Shown one piece after another: positions 47,330 through 58,459 of a DNA stretch of 64,000 bases. Both the position numbers and the translations under genes were made by a program. Numbering within the stretch: position 1 is the first letter of the stretch; each line of letters opens with the position of its first letter. The notes below the pieces were generated by a model. It had not been told where the DNA came from, did not search any database, and was given only the letters and a program-made list of their open reading frames with translations. Location: contig JAZGTH010000002.1 in assembly GCA_036877525.1 (NCBI GenBank), positions 13,550,501 through 13,614,500 on the forward strand, in the 5' to 3' direction. Origin of the DNA: Chromobotia macracanthus (Eukaryota; Chordata; Actinopteri; Cypriniformes; Botiidae).

Positions 47330-50300
47330 ATGTCACCGGTTTGGGTGGCTTTCCTGCTTCTTTCCATGGCCCACCCGCCGTGGCACACCTCTGCACTGCC
47401 GTTTGAGCAGAAAGGTTTCTGGGACTTTGGCAAGGACATTGATGTAAATGAGCTGATGATGATGATGAAAGACCAAGAGGAAGGCTCGGCCCTGGATCCA
47501 TATGAAGCGGAACATCTCACGTGCCCGTTTGGCTGTCGGTGTAACCTCAGGGTGGTCCAGTGCTCAGATTTAGGTGGGCTTCAGATGCCATATGCTTGTG
47601 ATGGTGCCTTGCTCGAAATAGACAAGACTGTGTAGTCTACAGAGTAAAGACTGCTTCAGTGTGTCATTAAGATGTAATGAGTTATAGTTTGTCCTGCTTA
47701 TGTTACCTGTCTTATTCTATAACTACAAACCTGCAACACCACACAAAAATCAAAGACATGCCTATAAGTTTTCCACAAGATTTTTAAAACTTTTATTTAC
47801 AACAGTACAAATGTATGATGAGTTACACTCCTAAAATAAAAGGTGCTTCATGATGCCATAGAAGAACCATTATTTGGCTGTATGGTTCCATAAAGAACTT
47901 TTAACATCCTCAGAGCCTTTCTGTTTCAAAGGTTCTTGGTAATGAAAAAAGGTTCTTTAGACTACAAAAAGGTAAGAAAGAAAGGGTTCTTTTAAGAAGC
48001 TTTGACTGAATGGTTCTTTGGGGAACCAAAGTGGTTCTTCTGTGGCATCGCTGTGAAGGGTAAAATTTTACTTAAGAATAAATACCATTCGAGACACACT
48101 GCTAATCTGGCCCATCCACATCAGACAGCACATGTGGCATGTGGTCGTCACCTGAGAAGACGGACTGGTTAGTTTTACTCGGTACGGCAAATGTGCCATA
48201 AACTATGATGTCGGTTTGAAAACCAACTAAATTACTTCTGTTGATGCCAGCCCAGCTAACAGGGAACGTTCTCAGAATGCTGGCTAATGTTCTCTAAAAG
48301 TTATCAAAAGACATTCTTGCATTAGTAGAACTTTTTATGTTATATATCATATATCAAAAACATTATTCTTAAGTGGAAAGTTTTAAAAACGTTACAGAAT
48401 TAAAAAATCTTTGAATAACGTTCTTATATCCAAGAAATAACATTAATACGGCGTCTAAAAAATGTTTAAAATAACATTTTAAATGTTTTTGTTACTTAAT
48501 GGAAATGTAAGTAAACATTCTTACAACCTAAAATTGTTAGCTGCCAGGTACAACCCAAGCACAACTGCCTCTGTCCTGTCACGGTTTACAATTCAATAAC
48601 ATCTATATTATAAAATACAGCTACATTCTGCTCAGTTCTCTCTCTCTCCACGTTGTAATGTGCTACGTGGAACCTTGGTTTTTCAGCTCCATCTAAATTA
48701 TACAGCTGAGAGTGGGAACGCAAACACACGACAGAGCGCACCAAACACATGGAGCCCCAGATCCCAGAGAATTACCAAACAGTTCCCAAATTATAATTCA
48801 CTGAAAAATTTACAAGTGAACTTCAGTACCTCAGAATCTCAGATACAAACTTCTGAAGAAAATACAACATGAAGAAAAAGTCTACCGTGCTAACAATTTT
48901 AGATGTTTCCATTACATAACAAAATGTTAAAAATGCTATTTTTAAAGTTTCCGGAACGTTCAAAACACCCAGTTTTTTATTAACGTTACTGCTTTGTTGT
49001 AAGAACGCTATTGAGACATTTTTTAATTCTGTAACGTTTTAAAAAGGTTAAACTGTACAACTGTAAAAACACACACACACCCTGATAAAGTAAATTACCA
49101 GGATTTTGAAGTCTAAACAGTCTGAACTTTGATCCAGAGTCTTGATTTTCCACAAGAACCAGGCCTCATTTCCAACAAACATTTTTTTCATTTTGTTTGT
49201 GTGTGTGTTGTCGCTCAACAGGTTTGCGTTACGTTCCGAGTGGTATTCCGTCGGACACACTGTTGCTGGACCTGCAGAGCAACAGAATCACAGAGATCAG
49301 AGAGGGAGACTTCAAGGGCCTGACCAACCTCTATGTGAGGCCTATATTGACTTTATAATATCATTACATCATACATTTCCTTTAATTTTGTGCATCATGC
49401 CATTACAAATTCTTTATTGATAAATGTTTAGCATTTTTTGTTATTGTGTAATGTTATCAAAATCATAGCCCGAAATTTACTACCAAATATGAAGTGTTTC
49501 AATGCACCTTAATCAGAACTGAGACTGTGAAACATGGATTTCTCATTAACACTTCACTTATGCTCCTGTCCCCATACAGGCCCTGGTGTTAAGACATAAC
49601 CAGATCTCCAGAATTGACTCCAAGGCATTCCTCCCTCTGAAACGTTTGCAGAAGTTACACATCTCGCACAACCTTCTGACCTCCATTCCCAAAAACCTGC
49701 CTCCATCATTAGTTGAGTTGCGTATCCATGACAACCGGGTCAACAGGGTTCCGGCATTGAGTTTCGCAGGCCTCCACAACATGCATGTCATTGGTGTGTG
49801 TTTGTCTGTTTATATGTATGAATGAGCTGGGATGATAATATGACCCATAGCAGCCAATTAAAACCTTATATAACCCAAGGGTGACCCCTGGTGGTTATAA
49901 TCATATATAGCTGCTTTTTGACTTTATATATAAATATAACTTTATTTATACTTTTTTATATAAAAGTGACACTAAAAATACAGGTTGATTTTGCAGAGAT
50001 GGGACGTAATCCACTACAGAATAGTGGTTTCGAACCTGGAGCATTTATGGGTGTTAAGCTGAACTACTTGCGCATTTCTGAAGCCAAACTTACTGGCATT
50101 CCCAAAGGTAATGAAAATGATAGATAAAAAGTAATTAGATGAACTGAATAACTTTTGGTTGTTATTTTTGCTATACTACGTCTATTTTAACATTGGAGGT
50201 ATTGTATATATTTTCAACCCATGTGAGTTAAGGAAAACAGCATTCCGTACATGTAGAATAGAGGAGCATCTGTATACATGGAATGTGTCCCATTCTTTTC

Positions 50301-51121
50301 TAAACACAATGTATGTCATTTGTTCTTTACGGAATGTCATCAGACCTTCCCAACAGTCTTCATGAGCTTCATTTGGACTATAATCAGATTCAGGCCATTG
50401 AGTTGGTGGATCTCAGCCAGTACCCTCAACTGCAGAGGTAAACCCTGAGCATTCCTGACTGCTCTGTGCTTTTAATGTCATATATGTGTGTAAGCAGCTT
50501 GTACTGTGTCTCAACTGTGCCAAAATAAATACATTTAAATATTATATACATTTTAATCTAGAGAAATTTACAGGGGAACATTTTTAGGGCATAAAGTTTG
50601 CTTTTGATGACCTCTAGTGGTTATGGTCTCTCTCTATATGTGTAGGCTGGGCCTTAGCAATAACAAAATTCGCCACATTGAGCATGAAGCGCTGTCTTAC
50701 CTGAGCAGTCTTAGAGAGCTGCATCTCGACAACAACCTGCTGCCCAAAGTGCCCAGTGGACTGCCACATATGAAGTACCTACAGGTGTGCTTGTGTGTGT
50801 ATGTGTGTGTGTTCACACCACGTTATAGGCATGTGTGCCTGTGCAATACATCCTATTCTCTGTTCTGACTGTAATTCTTGTTTATTCAAAGTTTAAAGAC
50901 ACTCATCCTCGATTTCTTTGCAGGTCGTCTACCTCCATTCGAACAACATCACTGAGGTCGGGGTGAATGACTTCTGCCCAACAGGTTTTGGAGTGAAGAG
51001 GGTGTTTTACAATGGCATCAGTCTCTTTGACAACCCGATCAGGTACTGGGAGGTCCAGCCTGCCACGTTCCGCTGCATCAGTGACCACATGGCCATACAG
51101 TTCGGCAACCACAAGAAATGA
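47330..51121 (+). CDS. bgn: Biglycan-type small leucine-rich proteoglycan lacking Ser-Gly sites
   Basis: Secreted class I SLRP that binds collagen, TGF-beta and BMP in connective tissue. Coding exons 47330-47573, 49222-49334, 49580-49793, 49997-50107, 50344-50437, 50646-50784, 50924-51121 give 370 aa (human BGN 368). Signal peptide MSPVWVAFLLLSMAHPPWHT, then the propeptide LPFEQKGFWDF. The N-terminal cysteine cluster is CPFGCRCNLRVVQC. LRRs include LLDLQSNRITEI, LVELRIHDNRVNRVP and LNYLRISEAKLTGIPKDLP. The C-terminal ear is QVVYLHSNNITEVGVNDFC through IQFGNHKK. The segment between propeptide and cysteines contains no Ser-Gly (it reads EEGSALDP), so the usual chondroitin/dermatan sulfate attachment sites are missing. 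LPFEQ and the C-terminal NDFCPTGFGVKR separate it from decorin and asporin. The acceptor TTCACAG at 47301-47307 means the leader lies in an upstream exon. Confidence 0.93.
47830..48062. repeat. AAAGGTTCTT-type inverted-repeat element
   Basis: Tandemly mirrored AAAGGTTCTT/AAGAACCTTT motifs: GGTTCCATAAAGAACTTTTA, AAAGGTTCTTGGTAATGAAA, GAATGGTTCTTTGGGGAACC, GTGGTTCTTCTGTGGCATCG. A fragment of the same family is at 36975. In bgn intron. Confidence 0.65.
48250..48544. repeat. AACGTT-rich dispersed repeat, copy 7
   Basis: Clean left end CCCAGCTAACAGGGAACGTT and right end ACCTAAAATTGTTAGCTGCC, with internal ATCATATATCAAAAACATTA and AACGTTCTTATATCCAAG. Confidence 0.75.
48889..49048. repeat. AACGTT-rich dispersed repeat, copy 8 (truncated, inverted)
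   Basis: Begins TGCTAACAATTTTAGATGTT, contains CCGGAACGTTCAAAACACCC and ATTAACGTTACTGCTTTGTT; stops at GTAACGTTTTAAAAAGGTT. Confidence 0.65.
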
Positions 51122-51280
51122 AAGATACAAGCTACGGCCATCACACAGTTCATCCTGGAAAAGATTAATGAGTCAAAAAGAGAGTCTGGAATGTTCTTAA
51201 ACATTAAGCCAAGATTCTTAAAGAAAAATACATTTCCATGCATTTGGAAGAAACCTGGAACCAAAAGAATTGTGAAACAT

Positions 51281-51412
51281 AAAATTTTAGGTTACTTTAC
51301 ATACTTTTCTATACGTATGTTGAAATCAAATGAAGCCAAAGTGACATTGACTGGGAAATCCGACCCGACAGCTCAAATTATAAATCATTATTGTAAATCT
51401 GATTTATGTTCA
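51281..51412. repeat. CCATCTCTGTTTGAAAC-family fragment in bgn 3'UTR
   Basis: AAACATAAAATTTTAGGTTA, CTTTACATACTTTTCTATAC and CCGACAGCTCAAATTATAAA are shared with 38846-39005. Confidence 0.6.
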
Positions 51413-51561
51413 TCACTAACCCAAAAATAACATTAATAGATATATTTACTGGGATTTACTCGGGTTAATAATTCGGCTTCATTTCTTTCAGTTTTCATGA
51501 ATATAACTTTACAGTTTGCCATTCTGGCTGATTGTTACTCATTCATGAAAGTATTATTTGA

Positions 51562-51567
51562 AATAAA
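51562..51567 (+). terminator. poly(A) signal of bgn
   Basis: AATAAA 440 nt after the biglycan stop codon, in GAAATAAAGTTTTGG context. Confidence 0.7.
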
Positions 51568-51879
51568 GTTTTGGACTGAATTGTGGATGTTTATGGTGCT
51601 CTTCTAGTTTTTTCATCTAAAAACGTGATTCATAACAAATGATGATTCATAATTAATAAATATTACTGGGATTTGAAGGTGGAGCACAAATTTCGCCACA
51701 GGTGGAGGATGAACTTTAGCTTTGTCTGCCTCTTTCATACCTGAGATAGTTTTAATTTCAAAAACACTTTAATACGTGCCAAGAAAAAGAGTTTCACGTC
51801 ACGCTACCTGCTGTTAAACTTTTCTTCATGCTTATGATAGCTCAGTAAGTTGAAACTGATCTTAGACCAGCAGTTATCA

Positions 51880-52398
51880 TGCACAATGTTTATCATGCAC
51901 AATATTTATCATTCACAATATTTATCATTCACAATGTTTATCATTCACAATATTTATCATGCACCATATTTATCATGCACAATGTTTATCATGCACAATA
52001 TTTATCATGCACAATATTTATCATGCACAATATTTATCATTCACAATGTTTATCATGCACAATATTTATCATGCACAATGTTTATCATGCACAATATTTA
52101 TCATGCACAATGTTTATCATGCACAATATTTATCATGCACAATATTTATCATTCACAATATTTATCATGCACAATATTTATCATGCACAATATTTATCAT
52201 GCACAATGTTTATTATGCACAATTTTTATCATGCACAATATTTATCATGCACAATATTTATCATGCACAATATTTATCATGCACAATGTTTATTATGCAC
52301 AATTTTTATCATGCACAATATTTATCATGCACAATATTTATCATGCACAATGTTTATCATGCACAATGTTTATTATGCACAATTTTTATCATGCACAA
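51880..52398. repeat. 16-bp tandem repeat (TTTATCATGCACAATA)
   Basis: About 32 copies of TTTATCATGCACAATA with variants (ATTCACAAT, ACAATGT, TATTATGCAC, CAATTTT). Because 16 is not a multiple of 3, each frame cycles through all phases (48 bp), and no plus-strand frame meets a stop. Lies between bgn and the LRAT-like gene. Confidence 0.97.
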
Positions 52399-52523
52399 AT
52401 CGTGCTTGGGCTCCGCCTCACCGCGGAAAAGTTTAACAAACAAGTCCGATGACCACGCCTAGTAATCTGATCGAAATAAATTCTCCAGCAGTTTGTGCTT
52501 CTAACCACTAAACAGCAATAAAG

Positions 52524-55500
52524 ATGGAGTACGCCGAACAGGTAAACTTAAAGTCTGTTTACTAACACGTTTCTTAGACATTGAAAGTAATATTCGTCAA
52601 CGAGCCGAGAAATGATGATAATCTGTGTATTGCATGTCATCTCATCATCAGATGATTGGATTTCTGAAGGGTTTCTGTATAATACTTAAACATGCATCAT
52701 TACCGCAGCATCCCGCGGGCTATATAAGATTATTATAGGCTGTTCTTGAAGTTCAGACCAGGTCTTAAAGTAGACTTTTAAACACAATGACTTTGTCATG
52801 TGACTTTATTTGTAATTGTTGTTTTCATTAAATGTCGTCAGTCTTCAATACTTCATTCACTTTCTTTGGTCAATACTTCATTCACTTTCTTTGGTCAATA
52901 CTTCATTCACTTTCTTTAGTCAATACTTCATTCACTTTCTTTAGTCAAAACTTCATTCACTTTCTTTGGTCAATGCTTCATTCACTTTCTTTAGTCAATG
53001 CTTCATTCACTTTCTTTAGTCAATACTTCATTCACTTTCTTTGGTCAATACTTCATTCACTTTCTTTAGTCAATACTTCATTCACTTTCTTTAGTCAAAA
53101 CTTCATTCACTTTCTTTAGTCAATACTTCATTCACTTTCTTTAGTCAATACTTAGTTTATTTTTATTCAGTCAATACTTCGTTCACTTCAGTCCATACTT
53201 TGTTCATTGTCGTCAGTCCATACTTCGTTCACTTTTCTTCAGTCCATACTTCGTTCACTTTTCTTCAGTCAATACTTCGTTCACTTCTCTTCAGTCAATA
53301 CTTCGTTCACTTTTCTTCAGTCCATACTTCGTTCACTTTCTTTAGTCAATACTTCGTTCACTTTCTTTAGTCAATACTTCATTCACTTTTCTTCAGTCCA
53401 TACTTCGTTCACTTTTCTTCAGTCAATACTTCGTTCACTTTTCTTCAGTCCATACTTCGTTCACTTTCTTTAGTCAATACTTCGTTCACTTTTCTTCAGT
53501 CAATACTTCGTTCACTTTTCTTCAGTCAATACTTCGTTCACTTTTCTTCAGTCAATACTTCGTTCACTTTTCTTCAGTCAATACTTCATTCACTTTCTTC
53601 AGACAATACTTCATTCACTTTCTTCAGACAATACTTCATTCACTTTCTTCAGTCCATACTTCGTTCACTTCTCTTCAGTCCATACTTCGTTCACTTCTCT
53701 TCAGTCCATACTTCGTTCACTTCTCTTCAGTCCATACTTCGTTCACTTCTCTTCAGTCCATACTTCGTTCACTTTTCTTCAGTCCATACTTCGTTCACTT
53801 TTCTTCAGTCCATACTTCGTTCACTTTCTTTAGTCCATACTTCGTTCACCTTTCTTCAGTCCATACTTCGTTCACTTTTCTTCAGTCAATACTTCGTTCA
53901 CTTCTCTTCAGTCCATACTTCGTTCACTTCTCTTCAGTCCATACTTCGTTCACTTCTCTTCAGTCCATACTTCGTTCACTTTTCTTCAGTCCATACTTCG
54001 TTCACCTTTCTTCAGTCCATACTTCGTTCACCTTTCTTCAGTCCATACTTCGTTCACTTTTCTTCAGTCCATACTTCGTTCACTTCTCTTCAGTCCATAC
54101 TTCGTTCACTTCTCTTCAGTCCATACTTCGTTCACTTCTCTTCAGTCCATACTTCGTTCACTTTTCTTCAGTCCATACTTCGTTCACTTCTCTTCAGTCC
54201 ATACTTCGTTCACTTCTCTTCAGTCCATACTTCGTTCACTTTTCTTCAGTCCATACTTCATTCACTTTCTTCAGACAATACTTCATTCACTTTCTTCAGA
54301 CAATACTTCGTTCACTTTTCTTCAGTCCATACTTCGTTCACTTCTCTTCAGTCCATACTTCGTTCACTTCTCTTCAGTCCATACTTCGTTCACTTCTCTT
54401 CAGTCCATACTTCGTTCACTTTTCTTCAGTCCATACTTCGTTCACTTTCTTTAGTCCATACTTCGTTCACCTTTCTTCAGTCCATACTTCGTTCCTTTTC
54501 TTCAGTCAATACTTCACTTCTCTTCAGTCCATACTTCGTTCACTTCTCTTCAGTCCATACTTCGTTCACTTCTCTTCAGTCCATACTTCGTTCACTTTTC
54601 TTCAGTCCATACTTCGTTCACCTTTCTTCAGTCCATACTGTTCACCTTTCTTCAGTCCATACTCGTTCACTTCTCTTCAGTCCATACTTCGTTCACTTCT
54701 CTTCAGTCCATACTTCGTTCACTTCTCTTCAGTCCATACTTCGTTCACTTTTCTTCAGTCCATACTTCGTTCACTTCTCTTCAGTCCATACTTCGTTCAC
54801 TTCTCTTCAGTCCATACCGTTCACTTTTCTTCAGTCCATACTTCGTTCACTTTTCTTCAGTCCATACCGTTCACTTTTCTTCAGTCCATACTTCGTTCAC
54901 TTCTCTTCAGTCCATACTTCGTTCACTTCTCTTCAGTCCATACTTCGTTCACTTCTCTTCAGTCCATACTTACCCGTTCACTTCTCTTCAGTCCATACTT
55001 CGTTCACTTCTCTTCAGTCCATACTTCGTTCACTTTTCTTCAGTCAATACTTCATTCACTTTTCTTCAGTCAATACTTCATTCACTTTCTTCAGACAATA
55101 CTTCGTTCACTTTCTTCAGTCCATACTTCGTTCACTTTCTTCAGTCCATACTTCGTTCACTTCTCTTCAGTCCATACTTCGTTCACTTCTCTTCAGTCCA
55201 TACTTCGTTCACTTTTCTTCAGTCCATACTTCGTTCACTTTTCTTCAGTCCATACTTCGTTCCCTTTCTTCAGTCCATACTTCGTTCACTTTTCTTCAGT
55301 CAATACTTTTTCACTTCTCTTCAGTCCATACTTCGTTCACTTCTCTTCAGTCCATACTTCGTTCACTTCTCTTCAGTCCATACTTCGTTCACTTTTCTTC
55401 AGTCCATACTTCGTTCACCTTTCTTCAGTCCATACTTCGTTCACCTTTCTTCAGTCCATACTTCGTTCACTTCTCTTCAGTCCATACTTCGTTCACTTCT

Positions 55501-57557
55501 CTTCAGTCCATACTTCGTTCACTTCTCTTCAGTCCATACTTCGTTCACTTTTCTTCAGTCCATACTTCGTTCACTTCTCTTCAGTCCATACTTCGTTCAC
55601 TTTTCTTCAGTCCATACTTCGTTCACTTTTCTTCAGTCCATACTTCGTTCACTTTTCTTCAGTCCATACTTCGTTCACTTCTCTTCAGTCCATACTTCGT
55701 TCACTTCTCTTCAGTCCATACTTCGTTCACTTCTCTTCAGTCCATACTTCGTTCACTTCTCTTCAGTCGTCATGAGTAAACAACAGGAGTTTCAGACGAG
55801 TCTTTAGTCATGTCAGCTCATGTGGTCAGACCTGCGGAACCTGGCGCAGTGGTACGGGCTTCCTGACGCATGACTGTCTGCACAGGTCGCGCACATCGTA
55901 TCGACCGCGCGGTTCGGGGATCTGATCGAGTTCTCGTATCCCATCGGCTACTCACACTGGGGCGTGTACGACGGGGATGGATACATCGTTCACTTCGCGG
56001 TTGCCGGTAAGCACGATTACATTGAATACTAAAACTATGCAGTTGTATTGTGTAATGTCCTGTCCCTAACTGTACTATACTATACTGTACTATAACATAC
56101 TATAGGCTATATATATATACTATACATATATACTATAGGCTTCTATACTACAGGATACTATACTATACAATACTATACTGTACTATAACATACTATAGGC
56201 TATATATATACTATACATATATACTATAGGCTTCTATACTACAGGATACTATACTACACAATACTATACTGTACTATAACATACTATAGGCTGCTATACT
56301 ACAGGATACTATACAATACTATACTGTACTATAACATACTATAGGCTGCTATACTACAGGATACTATACAATACTATACTGTACTATAACATACTATAGG
56401 CTACTATACTACAGGATACTATACAATACTATACTGTACTATAACATACTATAGGCTACTATACTACAGGATACTATACAATACCATACTATACTGTACT
56501 ATTACATACTATAGGCTGCTATACTACAGGATACTATACAATACTATACTGTACTATAACATACTATAGGCTGCTATACTACAGGATACTATACAATACT
56601 ATACTGTACTATAACATACTATAGGCTGCTATACTACAGGATACTATACAATACTATACTGTACTATAACATACTATAGGCTATATATATATATATACTA
56701 TACATATATACTATAGGCTGCTATACTACATGATACTATACTATACAATACTATACTGTACTATAACATACTATAGGCTATATATATATATACTATACAT
56801 ATATAAAAGCAAGTAAATAGATGCAATGCAAGCTATAAATGCAAGTCATTAGTCATACATTAGTATAGATTGTAGTAAAATACTTTATATATAGTATGTA
56901 TATATGCAAGTGTGTAGCAGACCTTTAGAAGGGATATTAATATTTTTATGATTTATATTAAATAAATGACATCCATGCAAACTATAATAAAGTCACTTTA
57001 AGTCCCCTGTCTTGATTTTGTTGTACCACACTGTACCACATCTAAACCGCCTTATACTGAATTTACTTTTCTCAAACCAGATGAAACTCAAATACAGAGT
57101 GTATTTCGAGGCTACCTGCAGGCTATATTTCCTGTGTGTGGTGATCTTTTGCTGGGAGAGACTAGGATACGCCGTCAGCTACTGGCTGAAGTCAATGTAC
57201 CTAAAGGAGCTCATGTGTCAGTGAGCAACAGCCGTCACGCTTTCCAGGCTTCACCTGTGGAAGACATGAGACGGCGGCGAGATGCTCTCCTGAACAAGGA
57301 ACTTACTTACAAGCTTTTCACACTGAACTGCGAACACTTCGCCACATTCATCCGGTTCGGAAAAGCTGTGTGTAATCAGGTGAGTTCATGCCACAGGTAC
57401 ATTGGGGGCAATATGACATAAAATCATTCCCAGCGAACAGGGAGCAATCTCAGATTCTGATTCCAGTGCTTTGTTTCAACAGATTCCAGGGAAAAACAAA
57501 AACAAGGAATGTGTGGATGCTACACAACTGTTTGACTGCCTTGTGCCAGCATTTTAA
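52524..57557 (+). CDS. LRAT/PLAAT-family acyltransferase-like protein (NlpC/P60 fold)
   Basis: Small enzyme of the LRAT/H-RAS-like suppressor class, whose members move or cleave acyl chains of phospholipids through a His-His-Cys centre. Exons: 52524-52541 (only six codons, MEYAEQ), 55886-56006, 57081-57379, 57483-57557. Total 170 aa. FGDLIEFSYPIGYSHWGVYD carries the catalytic His, GDGYIVHFAV the second His, and LNCEHFATFIRFGKAVC the NCEHF motif with the nucleophilic Cys. No C-terminal hydrophobic anchor is present, unlike most PLAAT proteins and LRAT; the end is DATQLFDCLVPAF. Exon phases agree (0, 1, 0). The first exon is inferred from ATG plus GT donor; another leader exon is possible. Intron 1 (3.3 kb) is mostly satellite DNA and intron 2 holds a 55-bp array. 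I cannot assign it to a named orthologue. Confidence 0.82.
52840..53160. repeat. 25-bp tandem repeat, proximal block of the intron-1 satellite
   Basis: About 12 copies of a 25-bp unit: CATTCACTTTCTTT + (G/A)GTCAATACTT. Shares its core with the 26-bp block that follows. Confidence 0.95.
53165..55768. repeat. 26-bp satellite array (CGTTCACTTCTCTTCAGTCC + ATACTT)
   Basis: About 100 copies of a unit beginning CGTTCACTTCTCTTCAGTCC and ending ATACTT. Variants (TTTTCTTC, CACCTTTCTTC, CATTCACTTTCTTCAGACAA) recur in groups, suggesting segmental duplication inside the array. Some copies have lost 2-4 nt (for example near 54,510 and 54,640). Ends about 117 nt before the exon at 55886. Confidence 0.97.
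56075..56805. repeat. 55-bp TA-rich tandem repeat in intron 2 of the LRAT-like gene
   Basis: Period 55 bp in the regular part (starts at 56291, 56346, 56401 and so on): CTGCTATACTACAGGATACT + ATACAATACTATACTGTACT + ATAACATACTATAGG. Flanked on both sides by longer variants with TATATATATACTATACATAT inserts. Confidence 0.93.
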
Positions 57558-57881
57558 TCCACTGAATGCTGTAAGAACTATAAATATCACAAGAACATTG
57601 TATTTTACTTAACTAAGGATTTATGTCCTGAATATTTTGGGATATGTGCAGATTTCTTTTTAGTTATTTAAAGACTTCTGTTTGATGTCAGAAGAAATGG
57701 GTTCTTTACTTACTTTGTCATGTTTTCAAAATGTACATATAATATTGTTGTAATGGAGATAAACATGTTTCTGACGTTTTTAAAATGTTTGCATATAACC
57801 TTACAATCACGTACCACTGCATTTACAACAGTTACTGTTTCTGCATTACAACGATGGTAACCTGATGTATAAATTGTTATA

Positions 57882-57887
57882 AATAAA
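57882..57887 (+). terminator. Probable poly(A) signal of the LRAT-like gene
   Basis: AATAAA (in TAAATAAATAC) about 325 nt after the stop codon. Confidence 0.55.
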
Positions 57888-57899
57888 TACATAACATAT

Positions 57900-58450
57900 A
57901 TTATAAAACACAGCTTGAGTAAGCGCTCCTATTAACTGGTTATTATTTTACAGAAGTGAAAATAACTATTAATAACTGTATTTTGGCAGAAACCTCGGTT
58001 GCCATGGTAACATTTACTGTATAAGGGACGGGGACAACGCAGTGTTTCGTTATGCATCATTTATCCAAATAAATATATATGATATAAATATCCCGTCCTA
58101 TTCGTCTCTGTTCTTGTGAATTTATTTCTAAGAGTGTTTTTAAAAAATCCTGTCGAAAATATGGCATATCGCACATTATTGTATATTGACATTTTTTTTA
58201 TATCACAAATGCAAATGGACACTGGAAAAAATAATTTAACGCTTATGTTAAAATAGAAAGAATAGGTCACTGCTGTACACGTTTATGGAAACAATAATGC
58301 ATAACATGTACGTTCATTAATTATAAGGATGCAACTTTTGTTTTATTCGCTCTCATTTTAGGTGTTTGTTTGTCTTATTTTTTGGCCTTTAATTGCATGA
58401 TCGCTGTTATATAAATAAACGAAATACAAAAGAAACAAGACGACACGTCG
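57900..58450. other. Spacer between the LRAT-like gene and dedd
   Basis: AT-rich, with no exon or repeat family recognised on either strand. Confidence 0.4.
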
Positions 58451-58459
58451 AGCATTTCT

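Noticed and set aside
51850..52462. Three overlapping 167-200-codon ORFs
   Set aside because: Same cyclic peptide in three frames from a 16-bp tandem repeat; no codon bias or domain.
52832..53473. Phe/Thr/Ser repeat ORFs
   Set aside because: Translation of the 25/26-bp satellite.
53165..55768. CRISPR-like appearance of regularly repeated units
   Set aside because: Units are directly abutting tandem copies with no unique spacers, in a vertebrate intron; it is a satellite.
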